The notes under the pieces are model-generated. The model saw only the letters and a list, made by a program, of their open reading frames with translations, had not been told where the DNA came from and made no database searches. The translations under genes and the position numbers were made by a program. A stretch of 64,000 nt of DNA from Cupriavidus sp. BIS7 (lineage in GTDB: Bacteria; Pseudomonadota; Gammaproteobacteria; Burkholderiales; Burkholderiaceae): assembly GCF_000292345.1 (NCBI RefSeq), contig NZ_ALOU01000058.1:1-64000 (forward strand), written 5' to 3'. Position 1 is the stretch's first letter. Every line of letters starts with the position of its first letter. Positions 1-11,708 of the stretch are shown piece after piece.

Positions 1-292
1 AGGAAATTAGACCACCACAAGGTGGCAAGTTGAACCTCAACACCCTCTCCCCCAACCCCTCTCCCACAAGTGGGAGAGGGGAGCGCATAGCTACTGGGCG
101 AAGCTTAAGCAGTTCGCCTATCCGGTGTGTTTGCTCCCCTCTCCCGCACGCGGGAGAGGGGCAGGGGGAGAGGGCCAGCGGTTCAAATTGCGACATGTGG
201 CAAGTTGAACCTCAACACCCTCTCCCCCAACCCCTCTCCCACAGGTGGGAGAGGGGAGCGCATCGCTAACGCCATCGCGCTATTTGTCCCGC
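1..292. repeat. Non-coding stretch with three GC-rich palindromic repeats
   Basis: No gene is supported here. It holds three copies of a palindromic repeat whose core is CCCCTCTCCC-(C/A)-N-GTGGGAGAGGGG or a GC variant, at about 43-88, 133-175 and 218-263. Copies one and three lie inside a 67-bp direct duplication (22-88 and 197-263) that differs at a single base. The middle copy is inverted in context, with a GGGGGAGAGGG tail and GCGGTTCAAA beyond it. The same tail follows copies near 8.9 kb and, in degenerate form, 28.9 kb. The repeats end directly at the stop codon of the MFS gene and may act as transcript 3' ends. Confidence 0.8.
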
Positions 293-1606
293 TTATTTGT
301 CCCGCGTGTTCACCATCTTCGCCGGCACTGACAGCGTCAGCGCCGCGCCAATCACCATGCAGACGGCCAGCAGGTACATGCCTGAGTCCGTGCTCTGCGT
401 CATGTCCTTGAGCCAGCCTACCGCGTAGGGGCTGAGGAAGCCCGCCAGATTCCCGAGCGAGTTGATCAGCGCGATGCCAGCAGCGGCACCCGTGCCGGCC
501 AGGAAGGCCGTTGGCATGCTCCAGAACAGCGGCAGCGTGGTCAGGATGCCGATCGTGGCGAGCGTCAGCGCCAGCATCGCCAGGGTTGTGTCGCCATGCC
601 ACTGGACCGACAGCACCAGCCCCAGCGCACCGGCCAGCGCCGGAATCGCGATATGCCAGCGGCGTTCGCCACGGCGGTCCGCGCTGCGTGCGAACAGGAT
701 CATGCCGACCACCGCGCAGCCGTAGGGAATCGCCGTCAGCAGGCCCACGTCGAACGCGCCTTTCACACCGGTCTGCTTGATGATCGTCGGCAGCCAGAAG
801 CTCACGCCGTACAGGCCCATCACAAAGCTGAAGTAGATCGCGCTCATCAGCCACACGCGCGGACTGAATAGCACCTTGGCCACTGGCGGGTCTTCCTTGT
901 GCTGGTCCTCGCTGGCGATATTGCGTTCGAGCAGCGACTTCTCGTCATCGGTCAGCCACTTGGCGTGCGTGATGCGGTCGTCGAGATAGGCCAGCACCCA
1001 CAGGCCCACCAGGATCGACGGGATGCCTTCGATCAGGAACATCCATTGCCAGCCCGCCCAGCCGTTGTGGCCATCGAACGATTGCATGACCCAGCCGGAC
1101 AGCGGGCCGCCGATCACGCCAGCCAGCGCGACCGCGGTCATGAAATACGTGGTGGTGCGCCCGCGCCGGCTGGCCGGATACCAGTACGTCAGGTACAGGA
1201 TGATGCCGGGGAAGAAGCCTGCCTCGGCCACGCCCAACAGGAAGCGCAGCACGTAGAACATGGTCGGCGTGCTGACGAACATCATCGCGGCGGAGATCAC
1301 GCCCCACGTAATCATGATCCGCGCGATCCAGATGCGCGCGCCCACCTTGTGCAGGATCACGTTGCTCGGCACTTCGAAAATGAAGTAGCCGATGAAGAAT
1401 ATCCCCGCGCCCAGACCATATATGGTCTCGCTGAACTTGAGGTCGCCAAGCATCTGCAGCTTCGCGAAGCCCACGTTGACGCGGTCCAGGTAGGCCACCA
1501 CGTAACAGAGCAACAGGAAGGGCACCAGGCGCCAACTCACCTTGCGGTAGGTGGCGTCCTCGAAGCCGGCATCTTGCGCGCCGGAACTGACTGCGGTCGT
1601 TGTCAT
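293..1606 (-). CDS. MFS transporter, anion:cation symporter (ACS) family
   Basis: Inner-membrane secondary carrier of 437 aa, the normal length for a 12-helix MFS protein. The N-terminal half shows ACS-family hallmarks: YLDRVNVGFA after helix 1, GIFFIGYFIFEVPSN in helix 2 and RFLLGVAEAGFFPG in helix 4, followed by a cytoplasmic loop rich in charged residues near the middle. ACS carriers usually import organic anions such as aromatic acids, tartrate or sugar acids with protons; the substrate here cannot be read from sequence. GAGGAGA lies about 5 bases before the ATG. It is the last gene of the minus-strand run with the SDR, 79-aa protein and aldehyde dehydrogenase, so it probably imports that pathway's substrate. 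The stop codon sits inside a 13-bp tandem duplication (GCGGGACAAATA repeated). Confidence 0.9.
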   Translation of the reverse strand: MTTTAVSSGAQDAGFEDATYRKVSWRLVPFLLLCYVVAYLDRVNVGFAKLQMLGDLKFSETIYGLGAGIFFIGYFIFEVPSNVILHKVGARIWIARIMITWGVISAAMMFVSTPTMFYVLRFLLGVAEAGFFPGIILYLTYWYPASRRGRTTTYFMTAVALAGVIGGPLSGWVMQSFDGHNGWAGWQWMFLIEGIPSILVGLWVLAYLDDRITHAKWLTDDEKSLLERNIASEDQHKEDPPVAKVLFSPRVWLMSAIYFSFVMGLYGVSFWLPTIIKQTGVKGAFDVGLLTAIPYGCAVVGMILFARSADRRGERRWHIAIPALAGALGLVLSVQWHGDTTLAMLALTLATIGILTTLPLFWSMPTAFLAGTGAAAGIALINSLGNLAGFLSPYAVGWLKDMTQSTDSGMYLLAVCMVIGAALTLSVPAKMVNTRDK

Positions 1607-1682
1607 TGCGTCTCCTCTTTGGGTCTTTGCGTTGTTTTACGACGTTACCGCTCGGTTGGAAAAATGAATGCCGGGGATGGCC

Positions 1683-2444
1683 TCAGACGCAGCGTCCTCC
1701 GTCCACTTCGATGCAGGTGCCCGTGATAAAGGCCGCTTCGTCGGACGCCAGGTACAGGCAGGCGTTGGCCACGTCCTGCGGCGTTGACATGCGTCCCATC
1801 GGAATCGTTGCCAGGAATTTCGCGCGGTTCTCGGGCGTATCGGGCAGACCCATGAACTGTTCGAGCAGGCCCGTGGCGCCGATCACCGGGTTGACGCAGT
1901 TCACGCGGATATTGTCGGGGCCAAGCTCGGCGGCCATGGCCTTGCTGGCGACGATGACCGCGCCCTTGCTGCCGTTGTACCAGACCAGCCCGGGGCGAGG
2001 CCGGATGCCTGCGGTGGAGGCCACGTTGACGAAGTTGCCGCCGCCGCGCTGGCGGAAATGCGGGATGAAGTGGTGGGCCGACCAGTAGATGCTCTTGACG
2101 TTGACCGCGTAGACGCGATCGAACTCGGCCTCGGTGACTTCCAGAATCGGCTTGTTGCGATGGGTCGTGCCCGCGTTGTTGACCACGCAGTGGACATCGC
2201 CAAACGCGGCCAGCGTGGCATCGCGCATCGCGGCAACGTCATCGCCCAGCGAGACATCGGCACGCACCGCGCGGGCAATGCCGCCCGCCTCGCGAATCGC
2301 AGCGGCCACGCGCTCGGCCGCATCGACGTTCAGGTCCGCCACCATCACACTGGCGCCCTCGCGCGCAAACGTATGCGCAATGCCCTCGCCAAAGCCCGAA
2401 CCGCCACCTGTGACTACCGCTACCTTGCCAGCCAGCCTGGTCAT
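1683..2444 (-). CDS. Short-chain dehydrogenase/reductase (classical SDR)
   Basis: Cytoplasmic NAD(P)-dependent oxidoreductase of 253 aa, typical of classical SDRs. The cofactor motif TGGGSGFGEG lies near residues 12-21, NNAG near residue 89, and the catalytic Ser-Tyr-Lys set appears as NVAST and YNGSK near residues 140-160. The C-terminus TGTCIEVDGGR is the usual SDR end. Annotation pipelines would call it a 3-oxoacyl-ACP reductase or glucose dehydrogenase homologue, but these names do not predict substrate. AGGAGA precedes the ATG at good spacing. It lies between the 79-aa membrane protein and the MFS carrier and probably oxidises an alcohol to a ketone or aldehyde in the same catabolic route as the neighbouring aldehyde dehydrogenase. 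Confidence 0.9.
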   Translation of the reverse strand: MTRLAGKVAVVTGGGSGFGEGIAHTFAREGASVMVADLNVDAAERVAAAIREAGGIARAVRADVSLGDDVAAMRDATLAAFGDVHCVVNNAGTTHRNKPILEVTEAEFDRVYAVNVKSIYWSAHHFIPHFRQRGGGNFVNVASTAGIRPRPGLVWYNGSKGAVIVASKAMAAELGPDNIRVNCVNPVIGATGLLEQFMGLPDTPENRAKFLATIPMGRMSTPQDVANACLYLASDEAAFITGTCIEVDGGRCV

Positions 2445-2504
2445 CGTCTGTCTCCTGTTGTGAGGTCCGGCGCGGTCTGTGCCGCGCTCGGCTACCGGGA
2501 ATGC

Positions 2505-2744
2505 TTAGTGAAAGGGGCCTTTGCCTTTTAATGCATTGCCGACCATCATGATCGCCAGCAGAAAGGGCAGGGCGACGTACAGGCACCAGTGGATGCGGTC
2601 CCCGAGCGTGTCGCCCCATTTGCGCCGGAACACTTGCAGGCGCGGCATGCCGGACGGGTTCGTGGCGCGCTTGTTTCTCACGTGCCAGGCCATCCAGAAA
2701 AAGAAGATGGCGAAAGCGACCGACAGGAAATTGATGTTACCCAT
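2505..2744 (-). CDS. Small two-helix membrane protein, uncharacterised
   Basis: I do not recognise this 79-aa protein. It has one hydrophobic helix at the N-terminus (FLSVAFAIFFFWMAW), a basic central segment rich in Arg and Lys, and a second helix near the C-terminus (LYVALPFLLAIMMVG), so it should be an inner-membrane hairpin with a cytoplasmic loop if the positive-inside rule holds. The ATG at 2744 overlaps the last eight bases of the aldehyde dehydrogenase gene, which suggests translational coupling; a TTG four codons upstream is an alternative start. The tight placement inside the operon implies a role with the dehydrogenases or the MFS carrier, for example as an anchor or carrier subunit. 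That is inference only. Confidence 0.7.
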   Translation of the reverse strand: MGNINFLSVAFAIFFFWMAWHVRNKRATNPSGMPRLQVFRRKWGDTLGDRIHWCLYVALPFLLAIMMVGNALKGKGPFH

Positions 2745-4173
2745 GTTGAATTGCAATGGTTTTCAGAGTGGTGAATCCGTACAGGGCTTCGAAGCCCTTT
2801 TCGCGGCCATAGCCTGACTGGCCGGTGCCGCCGAACGGCAGTTCTACGCCGCCGCCGGCGCCGTAGTTGTTGATGAATACCTGGCCAGCGCGCAGCTTGC
2901 GGGCCAGCCGCAACTGCCGCGCGCCGTCGCGCGTCCAGAGTCCGGCCACAAGGCCGTAGGGGGTGCCGTTGGCCAGATGCACGGCCTCGTCCTCGGTGTC
3001 GAACGGCATCGCCGCCAGCAGCGGGCCGAATACTTCCTCCTGGGCCAGCCGGTGCTTGGGCGGCACGTCGCGGAACAGCATCGGCACCTGGTAGTAACCG
3101 GCCTCGGGCGCCTCGGCCACGATCTGGCCCTGCGCCACAACGGCAATACCAGCGTGCTGCGCGTCGGAGACGAAATCCCAGACACGCTGCTGCTGCTTGC
3201 GGCTGATCAGCGGGCCGCATTCGAGATCGAGTTCGGACGGCCCCACGCGCAGCGATTCGAACACGCCAGAGAGCCGGTCGAGCAGGTTTTCGTAGACGGG
3301 CCGCTCCACCAGCAGGCGGCTGCCGGCCGAACAGGTCTGGCCTGCATTCTGCACGATGCCGTTGACCACTACGGGCAGCAGCGCATCGAGGTCCGCATCG
3401 GCAAAGACGATCTGCGGCGACTTGCCACCAAGCTCCAGCGTCACGGGCACATGGTTCTCTGCCGCAAGCTGCGCCACGAGCTTGCCTGTCTCCGGTGAGC
3501 CGGTGAACGAGATATGGTTGATGCCGGGGTGCCGGGCCAGCGCCGCGCCCGCTTCATGGCCGTAGCCGGTGACGATGTTCAGCGCGCCTTCGGGCAGGCC
3601 GGCCTCGGCAGCCAGTTCAGCCACGCGCAGCAGCGACAGGCAGGCATCCTCGGCCGGCTTGACCACGCAGGCGTTGCCGGCGGCCAGCGCCGCGCCCACG
3701 CTGCGGCCGAAGATTTGCAGCGGGTAGTTCCACGGGATGATGTGGGCGGTCACGCCGTGCGGCTCGCGCACGGTCAGCACCGTATATCCGGGCTGATACG
3801 GGATGGTCTGGCCGTGCAGCTTGTCCACGGCGCCCGCGTAGAACTCGAAGTAGCGGGCCACCGCGCGCGCGTCGGCACGGGCCTGGCGCAGCGGCTTGCC
3901 GGTGTCGCGCGCTTCCAGCGCGGCCAGTTCATCCTCGTGATCGATCAGCTTGAGCGCCACGCGGTTCAGCAGGCGCACGCGATCGGCCGGGGACATCGTG
4001 CCCCAGGCGCCATCGGCGGCCCTGCGGGCCGCGTGCACGGCCACGCTGATATCGGTGGCGTTGCCGCGTGCGATCTCGGCGAACGGCTGGCCGCTGGACG
4101 GATCGAATACCTTGATGCGCAGGCCCGAATCCGGGGCGATCAGGCGGTTGGCGACGAAATGCTGGGCATGCAT
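2737..4173 (-). CDS. NAD(P)-dependent aldehyde dehydrogenase
   Basis: Oxidises an aldehyde to its acid in the cytoplasm. The protein is 478 aa, usual for the family. Visible motifs are the NAD-binding FTGSPETGK, the general-base glutamate in LELGGKSP, the catalytic cysteine in GQTCSAGSR, and the C-terminal PFGGTGQSGYGRE. I chose the ATG at 4173 because GGAG lies seven bases upstream; an in-frame start 18 codons earlier has no ribosome site and lies close to the predicted transcription start. It is the first gene of an operon with a 79-aa membrane protein, an SDR and an MFS carrier. Betaine-aldehyde or semialdehyde dehydrogenases are the nearest general types, but substrate is not determined. 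Confidence 0.92.
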   Translation of the reverse strand: MHAQHFVANRLIAPDSGLRIKVFDPSSGQPFAEIARGNATDISVAVHAARRAADGAWGTMSPADRVRLLNRVALKLIDHEDELAALEARDTGKPLRQARADARAVARYFEFYAGAVDKLHGQTIPYQPGYTVLTVREPHGVTAHIIPWNYPLQIFGRSVGAALAAGNACVVKPAEDACLSLLRVAELAAEAGLPEGALNIVTGYGHEAGAALARHPGINHISFTGSPETGKLVAQLAAENHVPVTLELGGKSPQIVFADADLDALLPVVVNGIVQNAGQTCSAGSRLLVERPVYENLLDRLSGVFESLRVGPSELDLECGPLISRKQQQRVWDFVSDAQHAGIAVVAQGQIVAEAPEAGYYQVPMLFRDVPPKHRLAQEEVFGPLLAAMPFDTEDEAVHLANGTPYGLVAGLWTRDGARQLRLARKLRAGQVFINNYGAGGGVELPFGGTGQSGYGREKGFEALYGFTTLKTIAIQHG

Positions 4174-4225
4174 GCAGGTCTCCACGGCTCTGTTATGGAG
4201 CCATTGCTGAATTCGGGAATGCCGC

Positions 4226-4253
4226 ATTATCGCGCACCGCGCGCGGCGTGCAA
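4226..4253 (-). promoter_or_regulatory. Likely sigma-70 promoter of the aldehyde dehydrogenase operon
   Basis: On the minus strand a TTGCAC box (4248-4253) is followed after 16 bases by GATAAT (4226-4231). Transcription would start near 4219, about 46 bases before the chosen ATG. Confidence 0.6.
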
Positions 4254-4291
4254 GGCACCCCGATGTCAGCCAGCGGTAAGAAGCAAACCGC

Positions 4292-4297
4292 TATAAT
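4292..4297 (+). promoter_or_regulatory. TATAAT -10 box of ppa
   Basis: A perfect TATAAT stands 39 bases before the ppa ATG, divergent from the aldehyde dehydrogenase promoter. No convincing -35 hexamer is visible. Confidence 0.55.
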
Positions 4298-4335
4298 GCC
4301 GGCCATCCCATCACACAGGCATTCGGAGAACTCTC

Positions 4336-4863
4336 ATGAGCTTCAACCTCGTCTCCCCGGGCAAGGACCTTCCCAACGATTTCAACGTCATCATCGAGAT
4401 CTCGGCCCAGAGCGATCCCGTGAAGTACGAGGCCGACAAGGAAACCGGCCTGCTGTTCGTGGACCGTTTCATCGGCACGGGCATGCGCTATCCGGCCAAC
4501 TACGGCTTCATCCCGCAGACGCTGTCGGGCGACGGCGACCCGGTGGACGTGCTGGTCATCACCCCGTTCCCGATCCTGGCCGGTGCCGTAGTGCGCTGCC
4601 GTGCACTGGGCATGCTGAAGATGACCGACGAGTCGGGCGTGGATGCCAAGCTCGTGGCCGTTCCCGTGGACAAGCTGAGCCCGGCCACCGCCCACATGAA
4701 GGGCCTGTCGGATGTGCCGCAAAACACGCTCGACCAGATCAAGCACTTCTTCGAGAACTACAAGGCACTCGAAGCCGGCAAGTGGGTCAAGGTGGAAGGC
4801 TGGGCTGGCATCGAGGAAGCCCACAAGGAAATCACCGACGGCGTGGCGAACTTCAAGAAGTAA
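4336..4863 (+). CDS. ppa: Inorganic pyrophosphatase (family I)
   Basis: Hydrolyses pyrophosphate to two phosphates in the cytoplasm, pulling biosynthetic reactions forward. The 175-aa length matches bacterial family I hexameric enzymes. The metal-binding signature DGDPVDVLV lies at about residues 65-73, with YEADKETG and the active-site region NYGFIPQT before it. It stands alone, with its own -10 box upstream and a strong hairpin terminator immediately downstream, as expected for a monocistronic housekeeping gene. Confidence 0.97.
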   Translation: MSFNLVSPGKDLPNDFNVIIEISAQSDPVKYEADKETGLLFVDRFIGTGMRYPANYGFIPQTLSGDGDPVDVLVITPFPILAGAVVRCRALGMLKMTDESGVDAKLVAVPVDKLSPATAHMKGLSDVPQNTLDQIKHFFENYKALEAGKWVKVEGWAGIEEAHKEITDGVANFKK

Positions 4864-4885
4864 TTCGCTGGCTGTTGCGTAGTTG

Positions 4886-4916
4886 AAGAAACCCCGCCGA
4901 ATCGGCGGGGTTTCTT
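4886..4916 (+). terminator. Rho-independent terminator of ppa
   Basis: GAAACCCCGCC-gaatc-GGCGGGGTTTC hairpin followed by TTGTTT. On the other strand it also has a T-rich flank, so it may serve the convergent GNAT-like gene too. Confidence 0.85.
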
Positions 4917-4928
4917 GTTTCTGGGCGG

Positions 4929-6125
4929 CTACTCACGTCCCCCCGCAAACGGATTCCTTTCGTTCAGCTCATCCAGATAGGCGTCGATCCCCTCGCGCTC
5001 GCGCACCAGAAAGCGTTCCACCGCATCCGCGAACGACGGGTGTGCCAGCCAGTGCGCAGAACGCGTGGCCACGGGCAGGAAGCCGCGTGCCATCTTGTGC
5101 TCGCCCTGCGCGCCGCCTTCGAACGTGCCGATGCCCTCACTGATGCAGAACTCCAGCGGCTGGTAGTACGCGGTCTCGAAATGCAGGCACGCGTGGTATT
5201 CGAGCGCGCCCCAGTAACGGCCATACAGCGTGCTGACCGCCGGATCGGCATCGTAGACCAGCAGCGAACTGGCGATGTCGCGGCCTTCGCGCTCGGCCAC
5301 CACCAGCAGCAGGTGCTCGGGCATCGCCGCGCCGATGCGTCGGAAGAAATCAAGGTTCAGATAGGGCGAGGAGTGGTGCTCGCGGTAGGTCTGGCGATAG
5401 CAGCGGTTGAAGAACTTCCATGCGTTGTCGTCAATCTCCGCCCCGCGCAGATGGCGGAACGTGATGCCGGCTTCAGCCACGTGGCGGCGTTCGGCGCGGA
5501 TGTTCTTGCGCTTCTTCTGCGATAGCGTGGCCAGGAACGCCTCAAAGCTCTCGTAGCCGGGATTGGTCCAGTGGAACTGCACGCCGTGGCGCATCATCAT
5601 GCCGGCTTCGTCCATCAGATCGGCCTCATGGTCCGACGGAAACAGCACGTGCAGTGACGACAACTGGCTTTCCTTGGCCAGTCCCAGCGCAAAGCGCAGC
5701 AGCACGCGGCGCGAGAGTTCGTCCTCGGCCAGCAGGCGTGCGCCGCGTACCGGCGTGAAAGGGATCGCGGCGAGCCATTTCGGGTAGTAGGGCAGGCCGT
5801 GCTGACGGTAGGCATCGGCCCAGGCCCAGTCGAACACGTATTCGCCGTAGGAGTGGGATTTGGCGTAGAGCGGCATCGCCGCAGCCAGCCGATCGCGCCC
5901 GGGGCCCTTGCCGTCTGGCACCCACAGCGTCACGAAGCGTGGGGACCAACCCGTATCGTCAGTGGCGCTGCCGCTGGCGTGCAGCGCTTGGAGGAACGCA
6001 TGGCGCAGGAACGGCGTGGGTTCATCCTGCGCGGCAAGCAGCGCATCCCAGTCGGCGGCGTCGATTTCGGCGAGGTCCTGCACGATTTCCGTGCGGTAGT
6101 TGGGGCTGAGGCGCGATTCGCTCAT
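4929..6125 (-). CDS. GNAT-superfamily protein of the DUF482/peptidogalycan type
   Basis: A 398-aa cytoplasmic protein whose sequence fits the family variously called DUF482, COG3146 or GNAT-family N-acetyltransferase (FemAB-like fold). Its known members have no firmly assigned substrate. Recognisable stretches are PTPFLRHAFLQALH near the N-terminus, FLATLSQKKRKNIRAERR in the middle and YGRYWGALEYHACLHFET towards the end. The ATG at 6125 was chosen because family members start shortly before the NYRTEIVQDL stretch; the frame stays open far upstream through the complement of nadE, but that extension is antisense noise. It is divergent from nadE. Confidence 0.85.
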   Translation of the reverse strand: MSESRLSPNYRTEIVQDLAEIDAADWDALLAAQDEPTPFLRHAFLQALHASGSATDDTGWSPRFVTLWVPDGKGPGRDRLAAAMPLYAKSHSYGEYVFDWAWADAYRQHGLPYYPKWLAAIPFTPVRGARLLAEDELSRRVLLRFALGLAKESQLSSLHVLFPSDHEADLMDEAGMMMRHGVQFHWTNPGYESFEAFLATLSQKKRKNIRAERRHVAEAGITFRHLRGAEIDDNAWKFFNRCYRQTYREHHSSPYLNLDFFRRIGAAMPEHLLLVVAEREGRDIASSLLVYDADPAVSTLYGRYWGALEYHACLHFETAYYQPLEFCISEGIGTFEGGAQGEHKMARGFLPVATRSAHWLAHPSFADAVERFLVREREGIDAYLDELNERNPFAGGRE

Positions 6126-6230
6126 GAATGCGGGGAAGGGCAGGTTGTCCACGGCCAGATGCTGGCCGAGTCTACCGGAAACGATGCTGCGGTGCAGGGT
6201 GCGGGGGCAGCACGCGCCGCGTGTGCGTCG

Positions 6231-6236
6231 TAGAAT
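6231..6236 (+). promoter_or_regulatory. TAGAAT -10-like box before nadE
   Basis: TAGAAT 37 bases before the nadE ATG. The same box type stands before glnB and gyrA in this window. No clear -35 was found. Confidence 0.4.
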
Positions 6237-6272
6237 GCAGGCATCCTCAGCCCCCTCCATCCTGGGCCATCC

Positions 6273-8336
<2,064 letters not shown>

Positions 8337-8395
8337 GCGGCCGGCCCCTGGATCAACCCTGAGACGGGTGTGATGGGTGTGTGACGGGGGCGTGA

Positions 8396-8836
<441 letters not shown>

Positions 8837-8854
8837 GCGGGATAGCGATTGAGG

Positions 8855-8880
8855 AAAGACCGGCAAACGCCGGTCTTTTT
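8855..8880 (+). terminator. Rho-independent terminator of glnB
   Basis: Perfect 10-bp stem AAAGACCGGC-aaac-GCCGGTCTTT followed by T-rich sequence. Confidence 0.9.
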
Positions 8881-8893
8881 GTTTTTGGGGTTT

Positions 8894-9052
8894 GCTCCCC
8901 TCTCCCGCAAGGCGGGAGAGGGGCTGGGGGAGAGGGCCGGCGGTTCAAAACGCTGTCGTGCTGGAGCAAACCGACAGCTTTGCTCCTTGTGGTTCCTTGG
9001 CTAGCCCACCCCTCTCTCCCACTCTCTCCCCATGAGGGGAGAGAGAGCCAAG
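8894..9052. repeat. Two GC-rich palindromic repeats in the glnB-TRIC gap
   Basis: The first copy, 8894-8937, reads GCTCCCCTCTCCCGC-aag-GCGGGAGAGGGGC followed by TGGGGGAGAGGGC and CGGCGGTTCAAAA, matching the middle copy at 133-175. A second, decayed copy lies at about 9005-9048 (CCCCTCTCTCCC ... GGGGAGAGAGAG). Together with the glnB terminator they fill the gap; no gene is seen between 8837 and 9134. Confidence 0.75.
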
Positions 9053-9134
9053 ACGCTACCTCCTGACACCACTTGGGCGTGGCTCGCGGCGTTGGCCGTC
9101 AAACAACCAACAGCCTTGCCGAGGTCGGGTCGCG

Positions 9135-9782
9135 CTAACTCGGCAGCTTCCACCCCAGCTGCACCGAAAGCAGCCGCATCCCCATCGTCACCAGCGCGCC
9201 GGACAGCAGCGCCACTTCCTGATCTGCGCGCAGCCATGTCAGGCCCACGTAGACCCAGCAGCCGACGAACGAACAGGTGGCGTACGGTGACCGGTCACGC
9301 AGGATCATCGGGACTTCATTGCAGAGCACGTCGCGCACCACGCCGCCGAACACGGCGGAGATGATGCCCATCATCACGGCCACGGTCGGCGTCATCTGCG
9401 CCACCAGCGCCAGCGAGGTGCCGGTGACCGAGAACAGTCCGAGTCCGATCGCGTCGGCCACGAGCATCGTGCGGTCCGATGCCACCTTGCTGACCACGCG
9501 GAAGACGAACGAAGCGCCGAACGACATCACGAAGATCAGCAGCACGTAGTACTCGTGATCGACCCAGTAGAACGGGCGGCGGTCCAGCAGCACGTCGCGC
9601 ACGGTGCCGCCGCCGAACGCCGTGGCGAATGCCACGACGAACGTGCCGACCACGTCGAGCCGTTGCTTGCGGGCATCGACCACGCCCGAGACGGCGAACG
9701 CGAGCACGCCGATCACTTCCATGACGTGCAGGATCAGGGGCAGCCGCCCCATCAGCAGATCGAACGGCAGGTGGAGATGCAT
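9135..9782 (-). CDS. TRIC-type / UPF0126 (YicG-like) membrane channel protein
   Basis: Inner-membrane protein of 215 aa with about seven hydrophobic segments. The duplicated glycine-rich motif of the UPF0126/TRIC family is clear: AFGGGTVRDVLLDRRPFYW in the first repeat (about residues 56-74) and AVFGGVVRDVLCNEVP in the second (about 143-158). Prokaryotic TRIC proteins are homotrimeric monovalent-cation channels; the physiological role of YicG-like members is not settled. Its stop is separated from the upstream Smr gene start by the normal short spacing, and the two are probably co-transcribed. Confidence 0.88.
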   Translation of the reverse strand: MHLHLPFDLLMGRLPLILHVMEVIGVLAFAVSGVVDARKQRLDVVGTFVVAFATAFGGGTVRDVLLDRRPFYWVDHEYYVLLIFVMSFGASFVFRVVSKVASDRTMLVADAIGLGLFSVTGTSLALVAQMTPTVAVMMGIISAVFGGVVRDVLCNEVPMILRDRSPYATCSFVGCWVYVGLTWLRADQEVALLSGALVTMGMRLLSVQLGWKLPS

Positions 9783-9789
9783 CCGGTCC

Positions 9790-10464
9790 TCAGGTCTTCG
9801 GCTGGCGAAGCAGGACCATCAGCGCGCCGGCGCCGCCCTGCGATTCGCGCGCCTGGACGAAGGCGATGACTTCTTCCTTCTGGACCAGCCAGCTACGCAC
9901 CTTGCCCTTGAGCACCGGCAGCTTGTCTGGCGACCCGATGCCCTTGCCGTGGATCACGCGCACGCAGCGCACGCCATTGCGCACCGAGCGGCGCAGGAAA
10001 TTGGCCAGGGCCTCGCGCGCTTCGTCGGAGCGCATGCCGTGCAGGTCGATCTTGTCCTGTGGCACCCACTCGCCACGGCGCAGCTTCTTGATGATGTCCT
10101 CACCGATGCCGGGGCGGCGGAACGACATGGTCTCGTCGATATCGAGCAGGTTCTCGACATCGAACTCATCGGACAACGACGCTTCCAGCACTGCCTTGTC
10201 GTTGCGTTGCGTCTGCACCGGGATCGGGGCCGGCTTGGCAGATGGATGCTGGACGCGATTGCGGTCGCGCAGGTTGCTGACCTGCCCGACGCTGGAACGG
10301 AAAACGTTGGCTTCTTCCTCGGCGCGCTTCGCGGCGGCCTCGGCGGCTTGCCGCTCGGCCTCGCGCCGTTCGGCGTCGGCCTTGAGATTGTCACGCACGC
10401 GGGCCAGATCGTGCAGGCCCATTCGCGTGGGGGGCTTGGATGTGGGTTTGGCGCCGTGCGACAT
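9790..10464 (-). CDS. Smr-domain protein (small MutS-related)
   Basis: A 224-aa cytoplasmic protein. Residues about 15-80 are a charged, Ala/Glu/Arg-rich helical segment that is probably coiled coil. The C-terminal half is an Smr domain with the two diagnostic motifs KIDLHGMRSDEAREAL (about 132-147) and CVRVIHGKGIGS (about 168-179). Stand-alone Smr proteins such as E. coli SmrA/SmrB are nucleases; SmrB cuts mRNA at collided ribosomes. The DLHGM and HGKG motifs are intact, so nuclease activity is plausible. Upstream lies the trxB terminator, so transcription starts between the two genes. Confidence 0.88.
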   Translation of the reverse strand: MSHGAKPTSKPPTRMGLHDLARVRDNLKADAERREAERQAAEAAAKRAEEEANVFRSSVGQVSNLRDRNRVQHPSAKPAPIPVQTQRNDKAVLEASLSDEFDVENLLDIDETMSFRRPGIGEDIIKKLRRGEWVPQDKIDLHGMRSDEAREALANFLRRSVRNGVRCVRVIHGKGIGSPDKLPVLKGKVRSWLVQKEEVIAFVQARESQGGAGALMVLLRQPKT

Positions 10465-10509
10465 GGAGGATTTCTCTAGGAGGGCAGGGGGCTCGGCGTC
10501 GATTATAAA

Positions 10510-10540
10510 GAATCGGGCCGGTCAAAAACCGGCCCGATTC
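10510..10540 (-). terminator. Rho-independent terminator of trxB
   Basis: Perfect 13-bp stem GAATCGGGCCGGT-ttttg-ACCGGCCCGATTC on the minus strand, followed by TTTATAAT. Confidence 0.85.
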
Positions 10541-10572
10541 AGTGGGGATGCCTATTCGGCAAATCCCGAGGA

Positions 10573-11597
<1,025 letters not shown>

Positions 11598-11708
11598 TGT
11601 GGCATGGCGTTTTGTCGACTGTTGCAAATTCCAATGGGGGCGATAGTGCCGGCCAAGGTTAAAATGGCCGCCATCGTCCACTTCGTACCCACGAACCGAC
11701 CCTGACGC

